Positions 8,419 through 17,361 of a stretch of DNA of 64,000 nucleotides are shown here, one piece after another. The DNA is taken from contig NZ_QNUJ01000003.1 in the NCBI RefSeq assembly GCF_003574625.1, forward strand, positions 372,001 through 436,000. The letters are read 5' to 3'. The position numbers were made by a program, and so were the translations under genes. The notes beneath the pieces were generated by a model. The model was given only the letters and a program-made list of their open reading frames with translations, did not search any database and was not told the DNA's origin. The first letter of the stretch is position 1, and the number at the start of each line of letters is the position of its first letter. The stretch is from Shinella zoogloeoides (GTDB lineage Bacteria; Pseudomonadota; Alphaproteobacteria; Rhizobiales; Rhizobiaceae).

Positions 8419-10089
8419 ATGCAGGCCGAAGCAAGCTTCATTATCCGCAATGCGCGGGTGCTGACGATGGACGAGGCGAACCCGCGCGCCGCTGCCGTCG
8501 CCATATCGGGAAACCGCATCCTGGCCGTCGGGTCCGAGGCCGAGATCGACGCCTATTCCGGCCCCGATACCCACGTGATCGACGCCAAGGGCGCGACCGT
8601 TCTGCCGGGCTTCAACGAAGCGCATATGCACATTTTCGGCGGCTCGGCCGAGCTGCGCGAACTGTCGCTGATGGGCGTCAAGGGCTTCGACGCCCTCGAC
8701 AAGGCGCTGAAGGCCTATGCGGCGGACTATCCGCAGCGCGACCTGCTGATCGCCCAGCATGCCGACTACACGATCCTGTCCGACGACGAGCGCGTGACGC
8801 GCCACCATCTCGACCGCATCCTGCCGGACCGGGCCGTGCTGATCTTCGCGCCGGATCATCACACCGCCTGGGCGAACACGCTGGCGCTGAAGATGGGCGG
8901 CATCCTCGAAGGCCGCGACGTCGGCATCGGCAACGAGATCGTCATGGGCGAGGACGGGCTTGCCAATGGCGAGCTGCGCGAAAGCAACGCCATCCGCCCG
9001 GTCTCCGCGCTCGGCGAAACCGGCGCGCGCGAGATGCTCGGCGTCGGTACCGGCGGCGATCCCGACCATGTAACGGCGGAGGAACGGGCAGCCGACATCG
9101 AGATCATCAGGGAAGGTCTCGCCTATGTCGCCTCGCTCGGCATCACCTCGCTGCAGAACATGGATGGCAGCCTCTACCAGCTCGAAATGCTGGACGAGAT
9201 CGAGAAGACGGCGGGCCTACCCGTGCGGGTGCGCATGCCCTTCCACATGAAGAACTTCATGCCGCTCTCGGACCTCGAAGCCAAGGCGGCGGCGTGGCGC
9301 GAGCGCTTCAATACGGATCGCCTGCGCTCGGATTTCGTCAAGCTCTTCATGGACGGCGTGACGGAATCGGGCACCGCCGTCTTCGTCGACGACTACAGCC
9401 ACCAGCCCGGCTGGAAGGGCGAGCCGCTGTTCTCGCAGGCGCATTTCGACGAGATCGCCATCGACGCCGACAGGCTCGGCCTGCCGGTCGCCGTCCACGC
9501 CATCGGCGACGGCGCGGTGCGCATGGTGCTGAACGGCTACGAGGCCGCCATCGAGGCCAATGGCAGGCGCGACAGCCGCAACCGCATCGAGCATATCGAG
9601 GTCGTGCATCCGGACGACGTTCCGCGCTTCAAGGAACTCGGCACCATCGCCTCCATGCAGCCGACGCACCCGCCGGGCAGTGCCGGCCTGCCGCTGGAGC
9701 CTTACCTGTCCTATATCGGCGAGGAACGCTGGCCCCATGCCTTCGCCTGGCGCACGCTCACCGATGCCGGCGCGCCCATCGTGTTCGCCACCGACTGGCC
9801 GGTCTCGCCGCTCGATCCAATGCACTGCATCCAGTGCGCCATGACGCGCACCGTCTGGAAGGAGGGCATGCAGGATCAGCGGCTTTCGCTGCACGAGACG
9901 CTCGCCGCCTATACGCGGACCAGCGCCTGGGTGGAGTTCATGGAGGACCGCAAGGGCGTGCTGAAGCCCGGCTATCTCGCCGACATCGTCGTGCTTTCGG
10001 CCGATGTGGAGGCCGCCGATTTCGCAGACCTCGCCGCCATCCGCCCGGTCACGACCATGTGCGACGGGCGCATCACCTACCAGGCCTGA
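8419..10089 (+). CDS. Amidohydrolase family 3 protein (YtcJ-like)
   Basis: Metal-dependent TIM-barrel amidohydrolase of 556 aa. An N-terminal beta domain (FIIRNARVLTMDEANPRAAA) leads to GFNEAHMHIFGG carrying the HxH metal pair. The remaining ligands are recognisable: Lys in VKLFMDGVTESG, His in AVHAIGDGAVRM, His in NRIEHIEVVHPDD and Asp in FATDWPVSPLDP. C-terminal LKPGYLADIVVL completes the composite site. YtcJ-like enzymes hydrolyse N-formyl, N-acyl or related amides, and the true substrate here is unknown. A GAGGAA site lies 6 bases upstream. It converges with the carbon-nitrogen hydrolase gene. Confidence 0.88.
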   Translation: MQAEASFIIRNARVLTMDEANPRAAAVAISGNRILAVGSEAEIDAYSGPDTHVIDAKGATVLPGFNEAHMHIFGGSAELRELSLMGVKGFDALDKALKAYAADYPQRDLLIAQHADYTILSDDERVTRHHLDRILPDRAVLIFAPDHHTAWANTLALKMGGILEGRDVGIGNEIVMGEDGLANGELRESNAIRPVSALGETGAREMLGVGTGGDPDHVTAEERAADIEIIREGLAYVASLGITSLQNMDGSLYQLEMLDEIEKTAGLPVRVRMPFHMKNFMPLSDLEAKAAAWRERFNTDRLRSDFVKLFMDGVTESGTAVFVDDYSHQPGWKGEPLFSQAHFDEIAIDADRLGLPVAVHAIGDGAVRMVLNGYEAAIEANGRRDSRNRIEHIEVVHPDDVPRFKELGTIASMQPTHPPGSAGLPLEPYLSYIGEERWPHAFAWRTLTDAGAPIVFATDWPVSPLDPMHCIQCAMTRTVWKEGMQDQRLSLHETLAAYTRTSAWVEFMEDRKGVLKPGYLADIVVLSADVEAADFADLAAIRPVTTMCDGRITYQA

Positions 10090-10117
10090 CCGAACCGGGC
10101 CCGGGCGGGGCGGCTTG

Positions 10118-10900
10118 TCATCCCGTCCGGCCGAGATCGACCAGATAGGTGTTTTCCGCCCGCGACACTGCGTAGTCCTCAGGGCGGATTTCCGCGAAGA
10201 GCAGGGTCTCGCCCTCCGCCGGGGCCTCGGCGAGCAGCATGCCGTCCGGGGCGGCGATGCGCGAGAGGCCGGCATAGCTGAAGCGGTCGTCGGCGCCGCA
10301 ATGGTTGATATAGGCAACGAAGACCTGGTTCTCGAAGGCGCGGACCTGGATCATGTGGCCCGCGATGAAGGTGCCGGCAGCGCCCTTTGGCAGGGCGGTC
10401 GGCACGATGACGAGCTCGGCGCCGGCAAGCGCCAGGCGGCGGACGTTCTCGGGGAATTCCACGTCGTAGCAGATCAGCATGCCGAGCCGGACGCCGCCGA
10501 GCTCCACCATGACGGAGGCCGGCACGCCGGGCCGGAAGGCATGCCGCTCGTAATCGCCGTAAAGATGGGACTTGCGATAGACGGCATTGGTGCCGATGCC
10601 GTCGGTGAAGAGCGCGCTGTTATAGACATGCGAGCCTTCCCGCTCGGCGAAGCCCGCCACGATGGCAAGCCTGTTCTCCTGCGCGATGGCGCTCAGCCGC
10701 GTCGCCACGTCGCCCGTCGCCGGCGAGGCGAGCCGCGCGAAGGCCGCATCGCCCGCGCCGTAGCCGGTGACAGCAAGCTCCGGCACGATCAGTAGCTTGG
10801 CGCCGGCGGAGGCCGCATCGGCAGCCGCGGCCGCGATGCGCTGGATGTTGGCTTCGTCATCGCCGGCGATGGCATGCATCTGGAGGGCGGCTATCCGCAT
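10118..10900 (-). CDS. Carbon-nitrogen hydrolase (nitrilase superfamily amidase)
   Basis: Cytoplasmic amidase of 260 aa with the Glu-Lys-Cys triad intact: Glu41 in VPELAVTGYG, Lys110 in VYRKSHLYGD and Cys144 in MLICYDVEFPE. That combination and length fit aliphatic amidases or N-carbamoyl hydrolases of the nitrilase superfamily rather than true nitrilases. The ATG at 10900 (AGGACG site) is chosen because the triad spacing is normal from there; the frame is open upstream into the permease gene. It is the last gene of the minus-strand operon 14775-10118, 10 bases after the permease, so it probably degrades the imported substrate. Confidence 0.88.
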   Translation of the reverse strand: MRIAALQMHAIAGDDEANIQRIAAAAADAASAGAKLLIVPELAVTGYGAGDAAFARLASPATGDVATRLSAIAQENRLAIVAGFAEREGSHVYNSALFTDGIGTNAVYRKSHLYGDYERHAFRPGVPASVMVELGGVRLGMLICYDVEFPENVRRLALAGAELVIVPTALPKGAAGTFIAGHMIQVRAFENQVFVAYINHCGADDRFSYAGLSRIAAPDGMLLAEAPAEGETLLFAEIRPEDYAVSRAENTYLVDLGRTG

Positions 10901-10910
10901 GGGTTTCGTC

Positions 10911-11708
10911 CTAATCCCGCGACGACATGGCGCCGAGCAGCTTGGGCAGATCGCCGAAGCGCGCGACGAGACCGAAAATGGTGGCGGCGATCGCCACGAA
11001 GAGGATCGTGACCGAGGCCATCGTCGGTGTGTAGCCATAGCGCAGCGCGTTGAAGATCTTGATCGGCAGCGTCTCCATCGTGAAGCCGATCGTCATGTAG
11101 GCCACGATATACTCGTTGAGCGACAGGACGAAGGCGAAGGCATAGCCGGATATCAGATAGGGCAGGATCAGCGGCAGGACCACCGTGCGGAAGATCGTGC
11201 GGTCGTCCGCCCCCATCGTCGCGGCCGCCTCCACCAGCGAGCGGTCGATGGAGGAGAAGCCGAGCGAGAGCGTCACCAGCGGCAGCGTCACGAAGAAGAT
11301 GGCATGGCTGATGACAGCGGTCGCCGGCTGACCGTAGAAGCCCGTCGTCGCCCAGAAGGTGAGGAGGCCAAGCGCGGTGATGACCGGCGGCAGCGTGAAG
11401 GGCGCGATGCCGAGAAGCTGGAAGATATTCGCCCAGGGCGCATCGCGCCGCCACAGGAACCAGGCGAGCGGCAGCGCGATCAGGAGCGCCACGGCGGCGG
11501 AGAGCGCGGCGAGCGTGATCGAGGCGAAAAGGGCGTTGCGCCATTCGACATTGGCGAAGATCTCGCCGTACCAGCCGAGCGAAAAGCCCTGCGGCGGGAA
11601 GGCGAGCGTCTGCTTCTCGTTCACCGAGACGCCGGCGACGACGATGATCGGCAGCGAAAGGAACAGGCCGACCAGGCAGAAATAGAGCCGTTGCAGCAGC
11701 GTGTTCAT
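10911..11708 (-). CDS. ABC transporter permease (PotC-like)
   Basis: Inner-membrane permease of 265 aa with about six segments. The EAA loop is VEAAATMGADDRTIFRTVVLPLILPYLISG, followed by FAFVLSLNEYIVAYM, typical of PotC/YdcV-type subunits. Its ATG overlaps the end of the preceding permease gene by 4 bases, indicating translational coupling. Order in this operon is binding protein, ATPase, permease, permease, amidase. Confidence 0.92.
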   Translation of the reverse strand: MNTLLQRLYFCLVGLFLSLPIIVVAGVSVNEKQTLAFPPQGFSLGWYGEIFANVEWRNALFASITLAALSAAVALLIALPLAWFLWRRDAPWANIFQLLGIAPFTLPPVITALGLLTFWATTGFYGQPATAVISHAIFFVTLPLVTLSLGFSSIDRSLVEAAATMGADDRTIFRTVVLPLILPYLISGYAFAFVLSLNEYIVAYMTIGFTMETLPIKIFNALRYGYTPTMASVTILFVAIAATIFGLVARFGDLPKLLGAMSSRD

Positions 11709-12559
11709 GCAGCTTCCCCCTTGCGGCCGGCATAGACGGTGAGCGCGACGAGGCCGAGCGTGACGAGCACGAGGAAGACGGCCATAGCGGCGGCGAAGGG
11801 CATGTTCGACTGGTAGATCGCCTGGTCGGTGATGAGCACCGAGAGCGTCCAGTGCTGCGGCCGGCCGAGGATCTGCGGCAGCAGGTAGGAACCGAGCGCG
11901 AAGATGAAGACCATGATCAAGGTCGCGACGATAGTGTTGCGCAGCGCCGGCACGACGACGGTGAAGAAGGCCTTGACGGGCGAGGCACCGAGCGTGCGCG
12001 CCGCCTCCGTCAGCGTCGGGTCGAGCCGCACGAGGGCGGGATAGAGCACCAGCACCGTATAGGGCAGCGCCTGGTAGACCATGGCGGTCAGCACCGCGCC
12101 GAAGCTCGGGTTCAGCGCCACCGCCTCCTTCAGGATGCCGAGCGCGACGAGGATGTTGGTGATGCCGGCCGTGCGCGAGAAGAGCGTCGACCAGGCAAAG
12201 CCGATGATGACCTCCGACAGCGACAGCACCGAGAGCAGAGCCACCAGCCAGAGCACCTGCGCGCGCCGCCCGGCGCGCGAGAGGAGATAGGTGAAGGGCA
12301 CCGCGAGAACGACGCAGCAGATGGCGACGGCGATCGCCAGGAACAGCGAGAAGCCGAGCACCTTGCCGAAGAACAGGCTGAGGAAGCGGGCGTAGTTGTC
12401 GAAGACGAAATCGGCCGAATAGAAGCCGGCCGGATCGCGCTTGAAGAAGGAGACCGCGATCATCGTCGCGAAAGGCACGACGAAGAAGACGATCAGCATG
12501 CCCGCCGGAAAGACCAGCGGCGCATAGTCCGAGAGTTTCTGCGGGGGCTCGCGTCTCAT
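11705..12559 (-). CDS. ABC transporter permease (PotB-like)
   Basis: Permease of 284 aa with about six membrane segments. The EAA loop reads TEAARTLGASPVKAFFTVVVPALRNTIVA. The ATG at 12559 forms an ATGA overlap with the ATPase stop; a TTG further upstream at 12577 would also be in frame but is less likely. No distinct ribosome site is visible, so translation is probably coupled to the ATPase gene. Confidence 0.92.
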   Translation of the reverse strand: MRREPPQKLSDYAPLVFPAGMLIVFFVVPFATMIAVSFFKRDPAGFYSADFVFDNYARFLSLFFGKVLGFSLFLAIAVAICCVVLAVPFTYLLSRAGRRAQVLWLVALLSVLSLSEVIIGFAWSTLFSRTAGITNILVALGILKEAVALNPSFGAVLTAMVYQALPYTVLVLYPALVRLDPTLTEAARTLGASPVKAFFTVVVPALRNTIVATLIMVFIFALGSYLLPQILGRPQHWTLSVLITDQAIYQSNMPFAAAMAVFLVLVTLGLVALTVYAGRKGEAA

Positions 12560-13590
12560 GACTTCAGCACCACGCAATCGGCCGGGTCGAGCCCGATGCC
12601 GACCTCCTGCCCGATGGCGACGTCAGGCCGGGCATTCGGCATGGAGACGGCGACGATCTGCTTGCCGCCGGCCTCCACGAAGGTCTCGATCGTGCCGCCG
12701 AGATCGCGAATGAAGGTGACCTTGCCGGTGATTGCGCCGTTGCCGGGAGCAGTCAGGCGCACATCCTCGGGCCGAACCGAAAGGATGCCGGACGAAAGGC
12801 CGGCCGGGAGGGCAAGGCCGGCGACCGGGCTGCCGAGAACCGAGGCGCCGGAGGCATCCGCGGAAAAATCGATGAGGTTCGTCATGCCGATGAAGTCGGC
12901 GACGAAGGTATCGGCCGGGCGGCGGTAGATCTCGACCGGCGGGGCGGCCTGGCGGATCTCGCCGCCGTTCATCACCACCACGGTGTCGGCCATGGTCATG
13001 GCCTCGCGCTGGTCGTGGGTGACGACGATGGTGGTGATGCCGAGGCGCTGCTGGAGCTGGCGCAGTTCCACCTGCATGGCCTCCCGCAGCTTGGCGTCGA
13101 GCGCGGAGAGCGGTTCGTCGAGCAGGAAGAGCTTCGGTGAGATGGCGAGCGCGCGGGCGATGGCGACGCGCTGGCGCTGGCCGCCGGAGAGCTTCGCGAC
13201 GGGGCGGTCGGCGTAGCCCGTGAGGTGGATCATCGACAGAAGCTCGTCGACGCGCTTCTTCTGTTCCTCCTTGCCGACGCCGCGGATGCGCAGCGAATAG
13301 GCGATGTTCTCGCCAACCGTGAGATGCGGGAAGAGCGCCAGCGACTGGAAGACCATGCCGAGGTCGCGCTTGTGCGTCGGGACATGGGTGATGTCCGCGC
13401 CGTCGAGCCGGATCTCGCCGCTCGTCGGCAGGTCGAGGCCGGCGACCATGCGCATCAGCGTGGTCTTGCCGCAGCCGGACGGGCCGAGAAGGCAGACGAA
13501 GGTACCGTGCGGCACGGTGAGCTGCACGTTCTTGACGGCCGTAAACGTGCCGAATTGCTTGGTGACGTTCTGAAGGGTCAGCCCGGACAT
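12556..13590 (-). CDS. Polyamine-type ABC transporter ATP-binding protein
   Basis: ATPase of 344 aa. Walker [13 protein letters not shown], signature KLSGGQRQRVAIARAL, Walker [12 protein letters not shown] and the switch region VVTHDQREAMTM are all intact. A C-terminal TOBE-type domain starts near DTFVADFIGMTNLI and ends DPADCVVL. It follows the binding-protein gene across a 96-base gap that contains a very strong hairpin, and overlaps the next permease gene by 4 bases. Confidence 0.92.
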   Translation of the reverse strand: MSGLTLQNVTKQFGTFTAVKNVQLTVPHGTFVCLLGPSGCGKTTLMRMVAGLDLPTSGEIRLDGADITHVPTHKRDLGMVFQSLALFPHLTVGENIAYSLRIRGVGKEEQKKRVDELLSMIHLTGYADRPVAKLSGGQRQRVAIARALAISPKLFLLDEPLSALDAKLREAMQVELRQLQQRLGITTIVVTHDQREAMTMADTVVVMNGGEIRQAAPPVEIYRRPADTFVADFIGMTNLIDFSADASGASVLGSPVAGLALPAGLSSGILSVRPEDVRLTAPGNGAITGKVTFIRDLGGTIETFVEAGGKQIVAVSMPNARPDVAIGQEVGIGLDPADCVVLKS

Positions 13591-13622
13591 TGGTTCTCCG
13601 CTCGGCGCGTTCGTTGTGATGA

Positions 13623-13661
13623 CGCCCGGCCGCCGGCATATCGCATGCGGGCGGCCGGGCG
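13623..13661 (-). promoter_or_regulatory. Strong hairpin between binding-protein and ATPase genes
   Basis: A perfect 12-bp GC stem (13623-13634 with 13650-13661, CGCCCGGCCGCC / GGCGGCCGGGCG) with an inner GCAT/ATGC pairing in the loop. No U-run follows in the direction of transcription, so complete termination is unlikely; a barrier that protects the upstream binding-protein mRNA is more plausible. Confidence 0.65.
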
Positions 13662-13686
13662 GGCATTCTTCGATCGCAGGCTTTTA

Positions 13687-14775
13687 TCAGCCGGCGATCA
13701 TCTCCGTCCACTTCTGGTTCAGCCAGTCGGCCTTGGTCGTGTAGAGATCGTAGCGCGGAATGATCGGCTCGATATCGGACGACACGGCGGCGAATTCCTC
13801 GGCCGAGAGGTCGAGCAGGTCCCGCTTGACGGTCGGCGCGGTACCGACCTTGCGCGACAGGATCGCCTGGATCTGCGGCTGGCACATATAGTTGATGAAG
13901 GTGTGGGCTTCCTCGGTCTTCTGCGAGGCGCGCGACAGCGCCCAGCAGCCCGAATCCATGATGCCGCCTTCCTTCGGGAAGGTCGAGCGGACCGGCTGGC
14001 CGTCCTTGGCGGCAAGGCCCGTCACGTCATGGTAATACTGGCCCATCGGGATTTCGCCCGATTTCAGCGACTGCTCGAACTGCGCCTCGTCGCGATACCA
14101 GAGACGGACGTTCGGCTTCACCTCGGCGAGCTTCTCGAAGGCCTTGATCTGGCCTTCCTCGGTGTCGAGCGCGTTCGTGCCGCCGAAATGGGTCTTGGCC
14201 GTCACTTCCAGAAGGAAGGAGTTGGAGACGAGCGCGAGCAGGCCGAGCTTGTCGGCATTCGCCGGATCCCAGAGCGCGGCCCAAGAGGTCGGCGCTTCCG
14301 GATAGACATTGGTGTTGGTGACGAGCGTGATGTACCAGGCGACCGCCCCGATGCCGGCGACGCGGCCGTCCGGATACTTGTTGACGAAATGGTCGATGAG
14401 GTTCGATCCGTTCGGGATCTTCGCCATGTCGAGCGGCGCCCAGAGCTCGGTCGACTGGCCCTTGAGCATGGCGACCTGCGACATCATCGAGACGTCGGCG
14501 GGGGCCTGGCCGGCGCGGGCGGCCTGCTCGAGCTGGACGAGCCAGGCCTCGCCGGTCGGCTCGGCGACCGATTCCACGGCGATGCCCGTTTCCTTGGTGA
14601 AGTCCGCGAAGATGTTCTTGTCGAAGGAATCCTTGAAGTAGCCACCGTAGACGCCGACCTTCAGCGACTTGTCCTGCGCGCGAAGGACCGCCGGCATGGC
14701 GAGCAGCGAAGCGCCGGCAACGCCCGCACCCAGTACGGCGCGGCGGCTGACATTGGTCTTGAGGATGTCACGCAT
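13687..14775 (-). CDS. Tat-exported ABC transporter substrate-binding protein (PotD-like)
   Basis: Periplasmic receptor of 362 aa for the transporter encoded downstream. It has a twin-arginine signal peptide (NVSRRAVLGAGVAGASLLAM, cleavage near VLRAQ), suggesting export in folded form. The mature chain opens SLKVGVYGGYFKDSF and belongs to the polyamine-type extracellular binding protein family. The frame is open to 14838; the ATG at 14775 is chosen for its AAGGAGAAAG site and because the signal then has a normal length. First gene of the operon, divergent from a LysR regulator that may control it. Ligand unknown. Confidence 0.9.
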   Translation of the reverse strand: MRDILKTNVSRRAVLGAGVAGASLLAMPAVLRAQDKSLKVGVYGGYFKDSFDKNIFADFTKETGIAVESVAEPTGEAWLVQLEQAARAGQAPADVSMMSQVAMLKGQSTELWAPLDMAKIPNGSNLIDHFVNKYPDGRVAGIGAVAWYITLVTNTNVYPEAPTSWAALWDPANADKLGLLALVSNSFLLEVTAKTHFGGTNALDTEEGQIKAFEKLAEVKPNVRLWYRDEAQFEQSLKSGEIPMGQYYHDVTGLAAKDGQPVRSTFPKEGGIMDSGCWALSRASQKTEEAHTFINYMCQPQIQAILSRKVGTAPTVKRDLLDLSAEEFAAVSSDIEPIIPRYDLYTTKADWLNQKWTEMIAG

Positions 14776-15084
14776 GGTCGTCTTTCTCCTTATAGGCCGG
14801 CCGGTCGATCCGGCCGGGAGTGTTCCCGTTGTCGTCATTCTATGTCAGGCCGTCGGCGCCACGGAAGGGCCGAAAGCCGTCAGGGTCGGATTTTCGTGAA
14901 GAAACCTGCATGCGGCCGGCGCGGAGCGTCGCCGCGCATTCCCAATCCGGCCGGAGCCTCCCGATCGTTCCCCAGGGCTTCGCCCTCGTTTTTGCCAGTA
15001 TCGTAATAAAACGCCTGGAAAAGCAATTGGCATTGTTATAGCGTTTGCCGTGAGAAAAACTCACGAAACAGGTTTCCCGCTTTC
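14776..15084. promoter_or_regulatory. Divergent promoter region with LysR-type box
   Basis: The 309 bases between the divergent binding-protein and LysR genes hold no gene. The right third is AT-rich and carries a perfect 6-bp inverted repeat CGTGAG-AAAAA-CTCACG at 15049-15065. Inside it lies the T-N11-A pattern of LysR operators (T at 15051, A at 15063). It ends 19 bases before the LysR start, so autoregulation is likely. Confidence 0.5.
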
Positions 15085-16101
15085 ATGGCCTCGCGCCTGC
15101 CGCCGCTCAATCCCCTGCGCGCCTTCGAGGCCACCGTCCGCCGGGGTTCCGTCTCCGCCGCGGCGCGCGAGCTGAGCGTCACGCATGGCGCGATCAGCCA
15201 CCAGATCCGCGCGCTGGAGGAAGCGCTCGGAACGGCGCTGTTCGAGCGCGGCGGCAAGCGGCTGAAGCTGACGCCGCAGGGCGCGCTGCTTCTGCCGGCC
15301 GTCACCAACGCCTTCGGCGAGATCGCGGCGGCGACCGCGCTGATGAAGCAACCGGAAACGCGCGGCGACATTTCCATCGCCTGCGTGCCCGCCCTCCTCT
15401 CGCTCTGGCTGCTCCCGCGCCTTCCCTCCTTCACCGAGCATTATCCCGGCGTGCGCCTCAAGCTGGTCGCCTCCAACGATCCCGAGCACCTGCGCTCGCT
15501 CGACACGGATGTCTGCGTGCTCTACGGCGACGGCAACTGGCCGGACTGCTGGACGCGGCTTTGGTCGAACCTGCAGCTCTTCCCCGTCGCCAGCCCCACG
15601 CTGCTCAACAGCCGGCCGCTGCGCTCGGTGCGCGACCTTGCCGACCATACGCTGTTCCACGGCGACGACGGGCGCGAATGGAATACCTGGCTTGCGGCGG
15701 CGGACGCTATCGACATGCCGCGCGGCCCGCAGCATTTCATGAGTGATGCGCGCCTTTCCACCGAGGCGGCGCTGCATGGCCAGGGCATCGCGCTCGGCGA
15801 CACGATCACCGCCAGCAGCCTGATCGCCCGCGGCGATCTCGTCGTACCCTTTGGCCTCACCGTGCCGGCGAACCATGCCTTCTACGTCGCCTGCCGGCAG
15901 GCGGCGCGCCAGACGCCCATCGTCAAGGTCTTCATCGACTGGCTCTTCGCCACGCTCGAGGAGGCCCTTCCCGAGCCACAGGCCTCCGCCCGCATGCCGA
16001 TGCGCGGGCGCGGCGGCCGCGCGGCCGATGCCCATCGCCCCCTTTCGGCACCGGCCCCGCGCCGGCCCGCTTCCAGCCAACCGCGCAAAACCCGCGCCTG
16101 A
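15085..16101 (+). CDS. LysR family regulator (GcvA-like)
   Basis: DNA-binding regulator of 338 aa. The N-terminal helix-turn-helix begins LPPLNPLRAFEATVRRGSVS and contains AARELSVTHGAISHQIRALE, the GcvA-subgroup form. The periplasmic-binding-like effector domain follows from about residue 90. The last 45 residues (PMRGRGGRAADAHRPLSAPA onward) are a low-complexity Arg/Ala/Pro tail longer than in most members and possibly disordered. The start has an AGG 12 bases upstream and is consistent with the family. It is divergent from the Pot-type operon and 15 bases upstream of an aminotransferase gene, so it may control both. Confidence 0.88.
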   Translation: MASRLPPLNPLRAFEATVRRGSVSAAARELSVTHGAISHQIRALEEALGTALFERGGKRLKLTPQGALLLPAVTNAFGEIAAATALMKQPETRGDISIACVPALLSLWLLPRLPSFTEHYPGVRLKLVASNDPEHLRSLDTDVCVLYGDGNWPDCWTRLWSNLQLFPVASPTLLNSRPLRSVRDLADHTLFHGDDGREWNTWLAAADAIDMPRGPQHFMSDARLSTEAALHGQGIALGDTITASSLIARGDLVVPFGLTVPANHAFYVACRQAARQTPIVKVFIDWLFATLEEALPEPQASARMPMRGRGGRAADAHRPLSAPAPRRPASSQPRKTRA

Positions 16102-16116
16102 ACGTCAGAGAAGACC

Positions 16117-17283
16117 ATGCCCCGTTTCAACCCGCTTGTCGCAAACCTTTCCGCCCCGCCGATCCCCTCGGTCTTCGCCTGGGCCTCCGCCTATGACGGC
16201 AGCAGCGGGCCGATGATCGACCTGTCGCAGGCCGTGCCCGGCTATCCGCCGCATCCCGAGATGCTGCGCCTGCTCGGCGAGAACGCCGCCTCGCGCGCCT
16301 ATACCGGCTACGGGCCGATCGAAGGTGAGGAGAGCCTGCGCAAGGCCTATGCCGCACATCTGTCCGAGACCTACGGCACCACTCTTGCCGCCGGCAACGT
16401 CCATATCACCGCCGGCTGCAACCAGGCCTTCATCTGCGCCGCCATGGCGATTGCCGGGGCGGGTGATGCCGTGCTGATGACCGATCCCTATTACTTCAAC
16501 CAGGAGACCACGCTCGCCATGCTCGGCGTGAGGACGTGCTTTGCGCCCTGCGACCCGGCGAACGGCTTCCTGCCAGACGTCGAGACGCTTGCCGCCGCCA
16601 TCACGCCGGATGTCAGGGCCATCGCGCTCGTCTCGCCGAACAACCCGACGGGCGCGGTCTATCCGCCGGAACTGATCGCGGCGATCTACGACCTCTGCGT
16701 GGCGCGCGGCATCTGGCTGATCCTCGACGAGACCTATCGCGATTTCCTGCCGATCGGCGCCGGCCGGCCGCACGATCTCTTCGCCCGCAAGGGCTGGGAG
16801 GAGACGCTGATCGGCCTCTACAGCTTCTCGAAATCCTTCTGCATTCCCGGCCACCGCCTCGGCGCCATCACCGCCGGCCCCGCCGTGGTGGAACAGGTGG
16901 CGAAGATCATGGACAATCTCCAGATCTGCCCGCCCCGCTCCGCCCAGGCCGCCGTCGCCACCGCCCTTCCGCTGCTGGCCGACTGGCGCGAGGAGAATCG
17001 CCGCGAGATCGCCCGGCGCGTCGAGGCGCTACGGACGACCATGGCGGGCGTCCCGGCCTGGCGCGTCGGCGCGGTCGGCGCCTATTTCGCCTTCATCGGC
17101 CATCCGTTCGAGGGTACGCCCTCCGCGCGCGTCGCGGAAAGGCTCGCCAAGGAGGCGGGCATTCTCTGCCTTCCGGGCAGCTATTTCGGCGAGCGGCAGG
17201 AGGGCTACCTGCGCTTCGCCTTCGCCAATGCGGATGTCGAGACCATTTCGCGGCTAAGGGAACGCCTCTCCAATTTCGGCTAA
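16117..17283 (+). CDS. Class I/II aminotransferase
   Basis: PLP-dependent enzyme of fold type I, 388 aa. The PLP lysine is Lys239 in YSFSKSFCIPGHRLG. Other family features are ITAGCNQAF, VSPNNPTGAVYPPELI (Asn and Pro of the substrate-binding loop), ILDETYRDF (Asp contacting the pyridine nitrogen) and the Arg in YLRFAFAN near the C-terminus that binds the substrate carboxylate. It follows the LysR gene by 15 bases with a GAGAAG site. Together with the nearby transporter and amidase it may act on an amino acid or amine released from the imported compound; the true substrate is unknown. Confidence 0.88.
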   Translation: MPRFNPLVANLSAPPIPSVFAWASAYDGSSGPMIDLSQAVPGYPPHPEMLRLLGENAASRAYTGYGPIEGEESLRKAYAAHLSETYGTTLAAGNVHITAGCNQAFICAAMAIAGAGDAVLMTDPYYFNQETTLAMLGVRTCFAPCDPANGFLPDVETLAAAITPDVRAIALVSPNNPTGAVYPPELIAAIYDLCVARGIWLILDETYRDFLPIGAGRPHDLFARKGWEETLIGLYSFSKSFCIPGHRLGAITAGPAVVEQVAKIMDNLQICPPRSAQAAVATALPLLADWREENRREIARRVEALRTTMAGVPAWRVGAVGAYFAFIGHPFEGTPSARVAERLAKEAGILCLPGSYFGERQEGYLRFAFANADVETISRLRERLSNFG

Positions 17284-17306
17284 GCGGCGTTGTGAAGAAA
17301 TCGGCC

Positions 17307-17337
17307 TTGACCTTCCCACAGGGGAAGGGTTCAGCAT
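17307..17337 (+). promoter_or_regulatory. CueR-type promoter upstream of HMA protein gene
   Basis: TTGACC (17307-17312) is followed by a 19-base spacer holding the dyad ACCTTCCC-ACA-GGGGAAGGGT and a -10-like CAGCAT at 17332-17337. An overlong 19-base spacer containing an ACCTTCC...GGAAGG dyad is the signature of CueR-activated copper promoters. It reproduces the Escherichia coli copA layout closely, and a CueR gene is present 2.8 kb downstream. Confidence 0.75.
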
Positions 17338-17361
17338 GGCGCAAACATCAGGAGATTGCCC

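Noticed and set aside
6889-9069. A 726-codon open frame on the minus strand opposite the binding-protein, hydrolase and amidohydrolase genes
   Set aside because: High-GC shadow: Arg/Ala/His/Gly-rich, no domain, no ribosome site, and the plus-strand genes have complete catalytic motifs.
7785-10148. A 787-codon plus-strand frame overlapping the serine hydrolase and amidohydrolase
   Set aside because: Frame-shifted shadow full of Arg and Pro; the true reading frames carry SxxK and HxH motifs.
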